Shown: piece by piece, positions 45,919-57,854 of the stretch | How the letters are laid out: every line of letters begins with the position of its first letter | How positions within the stretch are numbered: position 1 is the stretch's first letter | Source: Gliomastix tumulicola | Taxonomy: Eukaryota > Ascomycota > Sordariomycetes > Hypocreales > Bionectriaceae | Assembly: GCA_001599755.1 (NCBI GenBank) | Contig: BCHX01000008.1 | Coordinates: forward strand, 2,604,001 to 2,668,000 | Length of the DNA stretch: 64,000 bases | Direction of reading: 5' to 3' | Position numbers and translations under genes: made by a program | Notes under the pieces: generated by a model | Told to the model about the DNA's origin: nothing | Database searches by the model: none | What the model saw: only the letters and a program-made list of their open reading frames with translations

Positions 45919-48073
45919 GGTCGCGACGTGGGCGTTGGCACAGCGCAAAGAAGCCTCTCCTACGGTGTATGGTGGCCCGATGCGCCGTGGTGGTAGAAAT
46001 ACGACAACCTGAGGCAAGTAACGATGGGCGCCTCAGTGAGAAACGGGAAATGCGATTTGTTGTCGTGGCTCAAAATTTTGGAAGTAGGAGGGCTGATTTT
46101 GCAGGTATGAAGAGGTGGGGGAGGGGAAGCTTGCTGGGAGGGAAGGTCACAACAATATGTGTGCGGTTTTTGGTGCCTGGATGTCCTCGCGTCACTGGGG
46201 AAGCGGTCAATTATCTGCCGGTGCGACGCACAGGGCAAGGTAGAAAGTGGCACGTGTGCTAGTCTACATAAAGCCGACGATAAGATAGCGGGTTCCAGAA
46301 AAAAAATAAACCACAACACGAGTGGACACATAGCCACGGTCTATGATAACAATTTTCGAGTGTCACTCTGCGATCATCCTTTTGCTTCTTTATTTTCTCT
46401 GCATGGTCTGGGTAGCTTACGCCTGTGGCTGTATTTATCTTGGGCTGTCCCTTGAGCGGGGGATAGGCTAACTCCCTGCATCCATCCTCGACATCCATTC
46501 GCCGAGCAACATGGTGTCTGCCTGGGCGGTTTCGTGAATGCCGCGCCAGTCAGTCACCCGGACGACTCACCGAAGCGACGAGTCTCTTTCGCGTGGGGCA
46601 TGAAAGCGGTGTGCCGAACCCTTGATAGGCGAACGCTAGATGTTGCAGGCCAAGACAGGGAAACGTCCGGGTCGAAGGCCTCTCTGCCTACACCACTCTC
46701 GATCTGCCAGGTGACTTCAGGGCAAGAGCATTTTTGAGGCAAATGCTACCTGAGTTGCTCCTGTGAAAATCCCTACCTTTTTTGGATACCGAGTTGAGTA
46801 TTTCTGTGAATCATACCTCACCCTGGCATAAGTGCCAAGCGTGTTCATGCGTGAGGGGCAAATCAGTGAATGTCGGCAGCGAATACGAATTGTGCCGCAA
46901 CACGGCTTGACCATGCCTTAGTCAGATACCGAGTCGGACACGGAGTCGAGAGACGGTAGCTGTAAGCAGCACGCCAGCCAGTCGCCGAACTTGCCAGGTT
47001 CTCCATTTGTCTAATGAGGGCATCTTAATTGAAATGCGTTATAGTAACCCCTGGACAGTCGCAAGCACTGCGAGTTACCTTACCGACATGTTAAGCTAGG
47101 AGAGCAGAACCTCTCTCTAGCACATGCGTGAACCGTTCCAGCTATCTTCGTAACCGACACTGCACCTAAGTATATCAGTCCTAACAAACCACCCCTCTAC
47201 GGTGAGACGATGTCATGAGCATCCATTCTTTCCGAGCGCTGACGCTTCAGATCGTGGTTCATCATCGACTCTAAAACAACATGAACGTCTCGTTCTAAAT
47301 GCAACCATCTTCGCATCTAGTAGATCTCCAGCTGCAGGTCTCGTAGTGACCCCTCTGCTCAGCCCGTACTAGCTCCCTGCACCTTATCGCACCTGGACCT
47401 TAATGCGATATTGTTCTCAGAGCTCACGGGCTGTAAAGCTGGTCAGAAATGCAAGGTACATGCGTAACATAAACATGTTGGCAGGCTGCCAGAAGCACTC
47501 TCAGCCAACGGATCAAGGCCAGGCAGGGTCCTTCGAATCGTCTTCCAGGCTGTCCTGTTCACAGTGCTGACCTGGAACACCCACAAGGGGCGGAAATAAT
47601 AATTGAGCTATAAGACAATACGATCTGGGTGTGTATGTGGCTCAAGCTTTTCTTCCACCACTTGGCCCACCGACTAGTTGGCTCCAATAGCTGTTAGCTC
47701 TGGGTCGTTTTACCCCACCATTCCCGTCCTGTCAATACATCATCCTCCAATGACTTCGGAGAGGGGCTTTGCCTCTACCTATCAACGAACCTGTTAATGC
47801 ACGTTGAGGGCCCCCGATCGCCTGATCCTGCTGTCTCTAAGCCATCCTGACGCACCTTTTTGTGTGTTATTTTCCCTGATTTGTTTATAGGCTGCGCGTG
47901 CCTCTGACCTATCCATAGCCCGCCCAGTCGCCATCCCCAAGCTCGCCATCCTTCTGCCATTCACAGAGTGTCGCCGTCTTCTCCCCGATCACACCAAATC
48001 AAACCTCGGCCAGCTCGCGCCTCTTCCCACATCACAGCAACTACTCCAACGCTCATAGCATCGGGCGACTGCC
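45919..48073. other. Divergent intergenic region, importin / Sds23
   Basis: About 2.15 kb between divergent starts. Each end is promoter and leader. I read the middle (about 46500-47800) in both strands and found no recognisable protein, no terminal repeats and no strong base bias. Confidence 0.55.
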
Positions 48074-49714
48074 ATGGCGTCGGCCTCGTCCTTGTCGCCC
48101 AGCGTAGGCGAGCCGACAGACAGCAAAGGCCGCTCCGCAAGCGTCGCAAGCAACAAGTCAAACACGTCTGCCGGCGACGCTCCCCAGAGATCCCCGTCCG
48201 TGTCGAGCATACATCGCTCAAGCCATCGACAGAGCTTCGCCGAAAACCTTCGCCATATCCCGCCATCTCCTCGACAGCGCCAGCCATCATTGACTCAGGC
48301 CGCCATCCAAGAACTGTTAAACAACCCACCCCACGCCAACCGCTTCCACAACCCCAAATTCGCCAATCGCGAATGGACCGACATCACTGTCGGAGAGCTC
48401 GTCTCCGACGCACTATGGATAGAGTTGGACAGCACTGTTGAGGAGGCTACAATGGTGAGTATGATCGGTCTCCGAACGTCCCGTCGTAATGGAATCGTCG
48501 CTGACCGAGGGCTGTGATTGCCGCTACAGCTTTTACTCAGCAAATCCCAACCCAGTGTTGTCCTTGTCCGTGAGAACAAGGCTTCCAAAACTGCCGTATC
48601 GACCTTCGACTTCAAAGACCTCAACGCCTACCTTCTGGTTGTTGTCGGCCTCGCCAGTCCCGCCGAAGACCAGATCGAGGCTTCCAATGCCATTGTCGCC
48701 AAGACCCAACAAGGCGAATCAATCACGGTGCGAGAGATCCAGCCGATCTGCAGAACAGAACCCCTGGTCGCTCTTCCCACCACCAGCAATCTCGCCCAGG
48801 CCATGGAGGTTCTTGGGAGTGGGATCCATCGGTTGCTCGTCAGCGATCCAGAGACCGGCGACGTCGTCGGCATTCTAAGCCAAGGGCACATGGTGGAATT
48901 CTTCTGGAACGAGGGTGTCAACTTTGCATCCATTGACCAGCTCTACCCCGTTCTTCTTCGCGATCTGAACATAGGAACCAAGGACACTATTTCTGTGAAG
49001 TGAGTGAACTCCTCGCACTATGGAACTACTACGTCCGTTGTTAGACTAACATCGTCAACCCACTTCATCAGCTCCGATGCGCCCCTATCTGAGGCGTTAA
49101 TCAAGATGTTCGACGAGGGACTCACAAGTATCGCAGTCGTGGACAACGGCCACAACGTCGTGGGGAACATCTCCACCAAGGACGTTCGACACTTGACCAC
49201 CTCGTCCAGTGCACCGCTCCTCAAGCAGTCTTGCATGCACTTCATTTCCATCATCCTCAACGAGCGAGGGGTAGAGAATGGACGTGATGCGTTCCCGGTG
49301 TTCTACGTGAACTCGTATTCCACCCTAGCCCATACGGTTGCGAAACTGGTGGCTACGCGGTCGCATCGCATGTGGGTGGTCGAGTCGTCATCGCCGTCTC
49401 CTACGGCTCCCGAAACACCTCTCACGACACCGTTGACTGGCCCTGCGAGCTTCACACAAGGTGCTCCAGCGGCACCGCCGTCGCCGCAAATGGCAGCCTC
49501 GGTCCCAGCCTCTGCTCTGATGGGCGCACGTATGTCCGGAAAGCTCAGCGGCGTTGTCTCGTTGACGGACGTGCTGAACACGTTTGCCAAGTCGACTGGG
49601 CTGAACCCGTCCGATCCCCGCGTCCAGCGTGCGAGGCGGAGGAAGAGCTCCAGTAGCTCGATGCGACCCAGCATCGACTCCCTGGGAGGTGGTAATGGGG
49701 ATTCTCAGAGGTAG
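48074..49714 (+). CDS. SDS23: Sds23/Moc1-type CBS-domain protein
   Basis: Three exons, 48074..48454, 48530..48999 and 49072..49714, with introns of 75 and 72 bases, give 497 residues. The first 95 residues are Ser-rich and disordered. Four CBS motifs follow in two pairs (about 100-250 and 255-440); typical pieces are ITVGELVSDALWIELDSTVEEA, GIHRLLVSDPETGDVVGILSQ, GLTSIAVVDNGHNVVGNISTKD and MSGKLSGVVSLTDVL. A basic Ser-rich tail ends the protein. In fission yeast Sds23 inhibits type 2A phosphatases and links nutrient state to mitotic entry and mating; in budding yeast it is linked to cell separation. CBS pairs often bind adenine nucleotides. The role here is inferred from family membership. 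Confidence 0.95.
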
Positions 49715-50678
49715 CAGCGTTCCAAGTGGTATAGCTCTATAGTCTCTAGCTGCATACGTCACGTACCTGATTGTATCTAATGAGAAATGCAATGCAATTT
49801 GATGTCTGCTTGTTGGGCTTTCCCTGGTGTCAATGAGGACTCGTGCGTGAAGCTCTCCCGACACCGGACCCTCTTCTCCAGATTCCGACCCCTCTCTGAC
49901 TCGGGGGCTGATGACTAAGGCAGCTTAATGGCGGGATCCACTCTTGCCACCTCAGCCCGGTGACTGCAGAAGGTGAATCATGGATGCCATTCTAGCTTCA
50001 ACCCTCCATTAACATCTGCATCACCACTTCCCCCCCTTCATCTCTGCTTCTTTTCTGCAATTCTTCAATACCTCGCTATTTGTCTTCACTTTTCCAGAGA
50101 GCACTTTTTAATTTCGATTTAGCCTGCACAGCTTCATCTGTTTTCAAGGTAACGCATCCGCTTCCATTGTCCTCGTGCATCCACCCCCCTCCGAAACCCC
50201 CCACCACTTCCTGATCTGTTGGCAATCGAACCATGCATTAACATCTCGTCCAGATTTTCCACCATCGATTCAAAGGCGTCTTTCAATCAATCCACTCTTC
50301 AACACAGCGCTCGTGTACCATAACTGTCCCAAGTTTACAACTTGTTACTGCCAACCATCGTCACCTCGATCACGCTTGAACACGGGAGCTTCGGATAATC
50401 AGCCATCGTGTTCCTCTTTACCCAACTCTTCGATACGCTCTCGAACAATATTTCAGTCGATTTTGTCGATATATTACCTCAATCAGCTACTAGCTTACTA
50501 CCTCCTGACACCACCGACCCTCTGCCACGTCGACCATTCATTCACCCTCGTCAGCCTGCCAAAGCTCAATGGTTTCTTACAGGCCAAGCCCTTTGGAACT
50601 AAATTCAACTTTGCTCTTGCGGTGACCGACTCGGTCCGATGGATGCAAAACTTATACGGCCACCTACTACAACTTACG
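49715..50678. other. Sds23 3' UTR and leader of the NYN-domain gene
   Basis: About 960 bases. The right half (50175-50678) has an unbroken frame continuous with the NYN gene but no usable ATG before 50643, so I treat it as 5' leader. A possible 5' UTR splice donor (AAGGTAACG near 50149) is present. Confidence 0.55.
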
Positions 50679-51808
50679 ATGCCTACAACGGACGATACAA
50701 GTCCTCCCCAACCGAGCCCTCCGGGTTCAAGAGAACTTTCGCCGTCCCTCGGGGCGGCTGGCAAGACATCAGGCATACCTAAACCCAGGCTTGGGGACTT
50801 CTCCAAGCTGCTGCTGTCTAAATTCTCTCCATCCATTCCTCCAACTTCTAAGTCTTTTCATTGCTCTGCTGGACAGACCTGCGCTCCTACACCCCACTCA
50901 CTTCAGTCTCAAGCTGCCTCCTCTTCGCCCGACTTACTTCGACACCGTGAAGCGGACAAGCAAAGCTCTGTACAACCCGACAATAATTCCTCCCTAGGCA
51001 ACTTCTCCAGCATACTCGGCTCTTTGAAGCTCGCAGAGTCGTCAACCGACCATCTCGTGTCTGATCACTGTACACTATCAACAGCCGACGACATAACCAT
51101 CATTCAGTACACAGGCGAGAAGACCCTCACCGTGAGGCCCCATCGCTCACCGAAACCATTCCTCTCCACTGCTGGCCAAAAACCAGTCGACAATGGCTAC
51201 ACAAAGAGCATTAGCCCGGGCATCGACGTTCTTGGGATGCAGGACGCTCCCTTCTCCTCCTCCTCAGCCTCCGCTTCACAAACACCTTCGTCTGAGGAGT
51301 CAGACTCTGCGGCTAGCACCTCTGCCACCAGCGTATCCAGTGTTTCGAAAAAGCTGCCATACGCCGCCGCCACTCAACCTGTGACGATTCAAGGCGCCAT
51401 CCACTCTCACTCTCAGGCCTACAAACTTTCACCTGACCATCGTCCAAGTATCCAGTACCAGAGCCTCGTGGCCAAACTCATGGGCGAAGTCTACGTGGAC
51501 CGCTTGACCGAAAAAACGTACCCGCACGCTGCGAACAACGGCGTCTACGTCTTCCTAGACACCTCCAACATCGAGATCAGCTTCCGCAAGGCTCTGAGAG
51601 TCAAGCTGGGCGTCCCTGAAACCGCCATCCTCATGCCAGCGCCGAACCTGAGCATAGAGTACCTCAACAAGATCCTGGTTCGAGACCGCCACGTCGTGTC
51701 CAAGAGCGCAGGCTGCTCCTACCGCCCCGGCCGGCCCAAGCCGCACGCCGTCAGAGAGCTTACTGCATGCGGCTTCCACGTCGACGTCCGCGAGCGCAAA
51801 CTCCAGGA

Positions 51809-51843
<35 letters not shown>

Positions 51844-52235
51844 TAGGCATCTCGCCCAGCCATATCAACAGCAAAAGAAACTTCAACACTCTCGGTAGCC
51901 GCGACAACGGCCACTACGTCGAGGACCTCGTCGACGAGACCCTTCAGACCCGTATCTACGAGTCCGTCATGGAGAACTTCGAGCGGCCCGGCACCCTTGT
52001 CCTGGCCACCGGCGATGGCAAGGCGGCCAAGTACTCAGACGGCTTCTTCGCCTGCGCCAACAGGGCCCTCAAGATGGGCTGGAACGTCGAGCTCGTGTCG
52101 TGGGGGCTGAGCCTCTCGTCCGTCTGGAAGGATGACGAGTGGTCGAGGCAGTGGGGTGGCCGGTTCCGACTCATCTTCCTCGACTCATATCTCGATGAAA
52201 TCTGGACTTCTCAGAAGGCGCAGTATCCGATCTAA
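50679..52235 (+). CDS. NYN (PIN-like) domain protein
   Basis: I place the start at the ATG at 50679 (518 residues), which has an A at -3; an in-frame ATG at 50643 with a poorer context would add 12 residues. Residues 1-265 are Ser/Pro-rich and probably disordered. From about 285 a NYN domain is visible: VYVFLDTSNIEISFRKAL carries the first acidic residue (about Asp294), and VDETLQ and LATGDGKAAKYSDG (about 443) carry the others. The last segment NVELVSWGLSLSSVWKD is typical of NYN/limkain-like proteins. These domains are related to PIN nucleases and often act on RNA; activity here is inferred. A (CAG)10 run at 51813-51842 inserts a Gln stretch inside the domain. I know of no named function for the fungal family. 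Confidence 0.85.
51813..51842 (+). repeat. (CAG)10 run within the NYN-domain gene
   Basis: Ten perfect CAG units code for Gln in a loop of the NYN domain. Pure repeats of this kind vary in length between strains. Confidence 0.92.
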
Positions 52236-53176
52236 GCTGTTCGGATCTCAGTACTTTGGGAGAGTTTGAAGGGACTTCCCCCCTTGTTTTTTTTTTTTTC
52301 TTTCTCATTTGCATTTTCATACCACACTCCACGACGACATTTTCACACGCAGGCATTCAGCATACTGTACTACCACTATCATGGCCCCTTTTTCCGTCCC
52401 CATATTATCGGGCTGACCTTGTCGGGTTGACCTTGTTGGGTTGACCATGGAACTCTGGAGTTATTTTAGCTCTGTGGATTTTAGGAATCCCCAGCGGCAT
52501 TTGGACAGCGAACTTTTGGGTCCGGAACCGGAACCGGAACACGAACATGACGGATATGATATAATGTATGGTTTGGTGTTTGAATTTTGGGCAAGCAGGA
52601 TCTTCTTCAGGCACGGAAGATGCCGAATTTTGAGATCACGGGCACGCAACCTCGGCGTTCGAGTTGCTATATAACATGTAAAAACATGTACGAGATAGAG
52701 CAGTTATGTCTACTCAAGGAGTGGAAACTCACAAATTACTACATTGCGTATCACAACATTCTCCTCGTGGCTTTGTAGCTCTTTCTGAACCGATCACGAT
52801 ATGAAGCAAAAGAGCACCATTGAGGATGATAGGACTTGTTAACTTGAAAATGACATGGATAATTGATATTTCATATGAAAAGTACCAATACTCGGACGCA
52901 AACAATAGACTCCCCTGCCTAGCAATCAAGAAAAACAACATGCCCCATGATCCAACATGTTCTTCCATTCACCTGAAATGGTTGCGTGAGAGCGCAAGAT
53001 GACTGTAAGAAAACAGCGAGTCCCGGAGCAGATATAGACCAGCTATAGCAACATGGCAGCGCATGTGATATTGACGAAACCTCAAAAAATGCACAAAGGC
53101 CAGGCATGAGATTCATAGGCGGCCATCAGATCCATCCATCATGGCAACGCCGAAACCATAAAGAGACGAACGAGGC
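52236..53176. other. Convergent intergenic region, NYN gene / GH17 gene
   Basis: A 941-base AT-rich region between two 3' ends, with a T run near 52287-52301. A short direct repeat (GTTGGGTTGACC-like) lies near 52410-52446. No gene is visible. Confidence 0.6.
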
Positions 53177-54562
53177 TTACAGATCGCACCTAGAGATCGC
53201 GCCACCGATTCCCCAAAATTGATCCGCGTCAAAGGTCGTCATGGTGCGCTCTTTCCAGAGGTCGTTGAAGGCAGAGAAGAGCATGATGTCGCCAGGGTTG
53301 TCGGAGAAGGTCTTCTTGATAGACTCGATGGCAAGCTTCTGGTTCTCAAGACCGGGGACTGCCAGTCCGTTGACAGCACCATCCATGGGCCAGCCCGTTT
53401 CGGTGATGACAATGCGCTTGGACGTGGACAGCTTCGATTGAACCTGCTCGATAGTCTTCGCAAGCCACTTGCCAGCGTCCTTGGCCTCCATAGTGCTGTC
53501 GAAGAAGGGATGGGCGTTGATGGCGCAGTAGTCGGACTCTTCGCAGAGCTCGGGGTACTTTTCTGTAGCAATGAACGTGTCGACGGTAACGACAGGCCCC
53601 TTGTAGCCGTTGGTACGAAGGATCTCACGAGCCTGGCGGACGGCCTCGACGACCTGCGCAGGGTGCGCCTGGCCGTTGTTCACGAGCTCGTTGCCAACGC
53701 TGACGGAGTGGACTATGTCCCAGTCACCACCCAGTCCAGCGACAATCTTCGAAGCCTCGTTCTCGACGTCGTGAATGTCCCAGATTCCCAGCATGACCTT
53801 AACGCCCATCGACTTAGCCGAGCTGTAGACGTTTGGCACCTGGTCGCAGTCGGTGCCGTAGATGCGCACAACGGAGTAGTCGCCTGCAAATTGCTGGAAG
53901 TCATCGTCGATGTCGCCAGCCGTTTTGCAGCCGTGATCAGCCCGGTAAGGCGCGTATGAGATACCAAACCGCTTCGAGCCTGAGCCGGGCGACTTGCCCT
54001 CAGGCGAAGGCGAGGGAGGAGACGACCCAGAAGATCCGGAAGATCCAGAAGATCCAGACGATGGTCGAGGAGGCGTGGGCAAAGCGGGAGGACGACCCTG
54101 TGGGATAAGAGGGCCCCCGTTCTCCCCGCCAACGACGACAGGCACCGGCCTAGGCGGCTGAGAAGCCGAGACCTCCGTCTCCTCCGGACGATCTACTTCC
54201 ACCTCCTTTTCCTTCGGCTTCCCCTTGTCCTTGTCCGCATCCTTGGCCGGCGTGGGCAGGACCAGAATCTTCTCCGTCGTGGTCAGGACGGGAATGCCGC
54301 CCTCGACGTACTCAATCTTAGCTGGTACGCGAGTCGGCTCCGAGACCGAAGCATCGTATATGGTGATCTCCTCGTGGCCAAACTTCTTGTCAAGGCCATC
54401 GGGCTTCCCTATACGCAATAGGCAGAATGGTAGATTAGCATGCTAGCCCAACGAGTATTGTTCTTTTAAGGCACGAAAATGATATATACCTTTGGTTGGT
54501 AGTGCTCCTCCTACGCCAACCATCGTCAGCAGCAAAAAGGCGAGCGCATCTTGAGCAATCAT
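53177..54562 (-). CDS. Secreted GH17 glucan beta-1,3-glucosidase family protein
   Basis: Two exons, 54562..54490 and 54408..53177, with an 81-base intron, give 434 residues. A signal peptide (MIAQDALAFLLLTMVGVGGALP) is followed by a Pro/Lys/Glu-rich region and a Gly-Ser linker (about 141-153). The GH17 barrel (about 172-434) begins FGISYAPYRADHGC. It has the acid/base Glu265 in SVGNELVN and the nucleophile Glu361 in VITETGWP. It resembles the Scw4/Scw10/BtgE group of wall-bound beta-1,3-glucan remodelling enzymes. There is no GPI signal or membrane anchor at the C-terminus (ends CDL). The neighbour two genes away is glucan synthase, whose product would be its substrate. Confidence 0.93.
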
Positions 54563-55430
54563 TGTACTTGAGATATAAAGGAGTGACTGTAGGGAAAAAA
54601 CGAGTGACTGGTTAAATGAATGAATGAATGAATGGGCGTCGACCAAAGAGCGACAAGCAAAGGAGTGAATAAGGTCAGGATAGGTCAAGGTCAAGAGAAC
54701 CGCGAGGCAGAGCAAGGCGAGAAACAGGCAGAGGAAGCAGTTGATATTGGCGTTGAACAGGACGGAAACGTGCTTCGTCAAGAAGCTATGGATTCGCCTA
54801 GGATAATAACAAAACTTTGGGTAGGTATGCAAGGTAGTAGTTAAGGAATTAGGACAAGAGAAAGACGATAAGGAATGGAGGCTACGTAGGCATGCTTCGA
54901 GGTGATAAAAGGAGGTGTGGATGAGGAGAGGTGGAGGAAGAAGGGGACGTCTCAGTTGAGCAGGTCAACGAGAGACGATGCGGATCCGTCGCCCACGATA
55001 CGCGGAAGAAGGAGCTGCGAGAAGGCGAGGAAGTGATGGCCATGGTTAATAAACATGCAAGAAGCAGAGGAATGCCCAGACAGGATGGAATCCGCAGTTG
55101 CTGCTTCTCAGACACGTAGCTGCCAGGACCGGAATGCAGCGTCCTTCCCAGCCACCTCTGACGCGTTTTTTGGCCTAGCAAGGTCGTGTCTCAGAGCATT
55201 GGGTCCGTGGAAAGAAGTCGACAGAAGTTTGGATGACATGCGCCTTCCTTTGTATTATTAGACATTAGTTCGTGCTTGCTAAAATAGTAGATACCTTCTA
55301 TGTGCTGGTTGGTGGCGCCGAGTCAACCTGGAACGAGCGGGAAAGGCACTACCTTCCTTGCGCTTAGGCTTGGCTGTCTCTGACATATTCTATCCTTCAT
55401 CTTAGGTGAAACGATGACGTCTGAACATAC
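54563..55430. other. GH17 promoter and LCB1 3' UTR
   Basis: About 870 bases between two minus-strand genes. A tetranucleotide run (AATG)5 lies at 54615-54634 in the GH17 leader. No gene is visible. Confidence 0.55.
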
Positions 55431-57137
55431 TCAAGCGGTCTTGTTGCTCGCCTTGCGAGTCATGACCTTGGTCACCGCATGACGAACCGTAGTACCAGCC
55501 TTCTCAATATCCTTCTTGGACAGCGCCGTCGTAATGCAGAGCTTGAGTGCCGGCCGCGCCGTCCATGTGCTCTTCTTGTCCTTGATGGCATTCTCGAATG
55601 GCCTGATCTTGAGCCGCGTGATCATGACGCCATTGGCCAGCGACTCGTCCACGCACTCCATCAAGATACGCTCCTGGTCCTCGATGCTGAGGTTGCGAGC
55701 AGCAACCACGTCGGGCTTCAGCACGAGGAGCATAATCGGGTTCTCGGGGGCACTTGTGCACTGAACCCAGTCGCTGCGGGGATCCAGCTGCGCCTTCATC
55801 GCCTTGATGTTGTCGCGGCACTGCGTCAGGATGTCGGGGTTCGACTGGAGGAGGTTGAGCGTCTCGCTTGCCGTCACGGCCAGCATCGCGGGCAGGGCAG
55901 CAGAGTATGTGTAGGCCGACGATGTGATGCGCTGGTGCTCAACAACATCCTTAGGTCCGGCACAGAAGCCACCGCCAGCACAGAGAGGCCCAGCCAGGGC
56001 ACCAATGATCATGTCAACCTGCTGGGGATCCACGTTCTGCGCCTCAGTGAGACCTCGTCCCGTCCGGCCCAGAACACCAAAAGACCACGTCTCGTCTAGA
56101 ATGATGCGGAACTTGTACCTCTCCTTGAGCACAATCAACCGAGGGAGGTCAGACGAGTCTCCAATGGTCTCGAACAGCCCCTCGGTGACGATGAATCGGC
56201 GGGTGAGCTTCTTCGTCTTTGCCTGCTCCTTGGCCACAGCCTTCATGATCTTCTCCAGGTCGTCCATGTCGCCATGCTCGAACCACTTGATGTTGCTCCT
56301 CGAGATTTCCAGGCCCTTGCGAATAGAATAGTTGACAGCTCGGTCCGCGACGATGACATCGCCACGCTTGCAGAAGGCGGGGATGACACTGGAGATGGTC
56401 GAGAAGGCCTGGGCATAGACGATGCACCCTTCGGTGCCCAGATAGGCGGCAATGTCGGCTTCGGTCTTGACGTGGACGTCCTGCGTTCCGTAGAACTGAG
56501 GCGGGCCGCAGGGTCCGACGCCGTACGTTCGCAGGGTCTGGATCGCCTTGTCCTTGATCTGCTCGTTCGCGTTGAAGTTGTAGAAGTTGTATGATGCCAG
56601 GTTCGTCACCGTGCGGCCGTTTGCAAGCTTCGACTTGGCTCCCGTTGGCCTGTAAACCCAGTCAGCACTTCCTGCGCGCTCCAGACGCATTTACTCCAGC
56701 ATCCGGATGCCGTACCCGACAATGACCGGGACTCTCTCAGCCTCAGCCATCTCAATAGCGGTCTGCTCGGAGACGAGGGGCTCCGGCGCCCAGTCATCGA
56801 CAAGCTCGTCAATCTCCTAGTGATCCGCACGCGTCAGTTCGAAGCCATTTGGAGGGAGCAGGTCGCGCCGCGGCACGAGAGCTCCTGAGCGAGCGGGCGG
56901 ACGCACATCTTCACGTAGCTTGACATAGTTCTGCTTATCGGTAGAGTACGAAGGCGACAGCAGGTAGCGGATGAAGAACAGGACGAGGACAAGCTCGATA
57001 GCAGATCGGACCGGGTCGTTCTGGTAGCTGGACTGGATGTAGCGGATCAAGACTGCTGATCCGGGGACCTTGTGGAAGCTCGACGAGGCCCGTTGGAGCA
57101 CCTCGCTCAACTGGGATTGCAAGCTTTCCAGTTCCAT
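55431..57137 (-). CDS. LCB1: Serine palmitoyltransferase subunit 1 (LCB1)
   Basis: Three exons, 57137..56907, 56816..56716 and 56649..55431, with introns of 90 and 66 bases, give 516 residues. A membrane helix (about 48-65, SAIELVLVLFFIRYLL) precedes the aminotransferase-fold domain. The region aligned with the PLP lysine of LCB2 reads GALAGPLCAGGGFC and has no lysine, as expected for the non-catalytic LCB1 subunit. Cys158 in GVGPCGPPQFYGT matches the human SPTLC1 Cys133 position. With LCB2 the protein forms the ER enzyme that condenses serine and palmitoyl-CoA, the first step of sphingolipid synthesis. An apparent TAG in the frame at 56817-56819 is the 3' end of intron 1, not a mutation; splicing removes it and restores RED-EIDELVDDW. 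Confidence 0.95.
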
Positions 57138-57854
57138 TGTCGTCAGAAGTTGCACGATGCGCGGTCGATTGAGGTATCGCCAGTCGAATTAACACAGTTA
57201 GTCGGCTTGAAACAAGACGCACGCGGAGCCGGACGCGGAGATTGAGAAAAAGGGGTGCACAAAGTTTAGGTTGTCTGACTCGGCTGATCTGGAACGTGAT
57301 GGGGCCTATCTTATCAGACCTTATCAGGAATCACTGGACTGTTTCAGGAGTGCTGGCCACTGAAAAACGAGACTTACAGGGCACCATGCTGAGTAATCAT
57401 ATCCATCAACCACAGAGAACAAGCACCTCCAAGGTCGATCATCAGAGACCACCTCACATTCACTCACTCACCACCAAGTCACACGGGGCAGAAGCAGTGG
57501 CCTAGATATATCTATTGAGAGGACCGAATAAGTCGTGTATGGTGTACATTAAGAAAACCCCCAAAAGCAGGGATGGCTAGGGGAACAGAAACCGAAGCAG
57601 AACAAGCAAAAGTCTATCTGAGTTATCGCATCCCAGCCGTTAACATAATACGCCTTCGGCGACGAGTAGCTTCCCTGTAGCTGCATTAAGTACGCGACAG
57701 TGTGGACTCGAAATCATCAAGCTGGCCGAAACAGGCCTTCCATCCGCCTCCTCGTAATACATTTTGATACAATCTTAGTCGCCTGCCGAGAAAATTAAAG
57801 AAACAGGAAACGCCCTCCTGGTAGGGAGGAACTGAATGACTGTCCTCTCATCAG
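57138..57854. other. LCB1 promoter and FKS1 3' UTR
   Basis: A 717-base gap between two minus-strand genes. It must hold the FKS1 3' UTR and the LCB1 promoter. No gene is visible. Confidence 0.55.

Noticed and set aside
46018..48073. Possible transposon relic in the importin/Sds23 gap
   Set aside because: I see no terminal repeats, coding remnant or clear RIP-like bias.
56817..56819. In-frame TAG suggesting that LCB1 is a pseudogene
   Set aside because: It is the last three bases of a 90-base GT-AG intron. Removing it restores the conserved LCB1 sequence on both sides.
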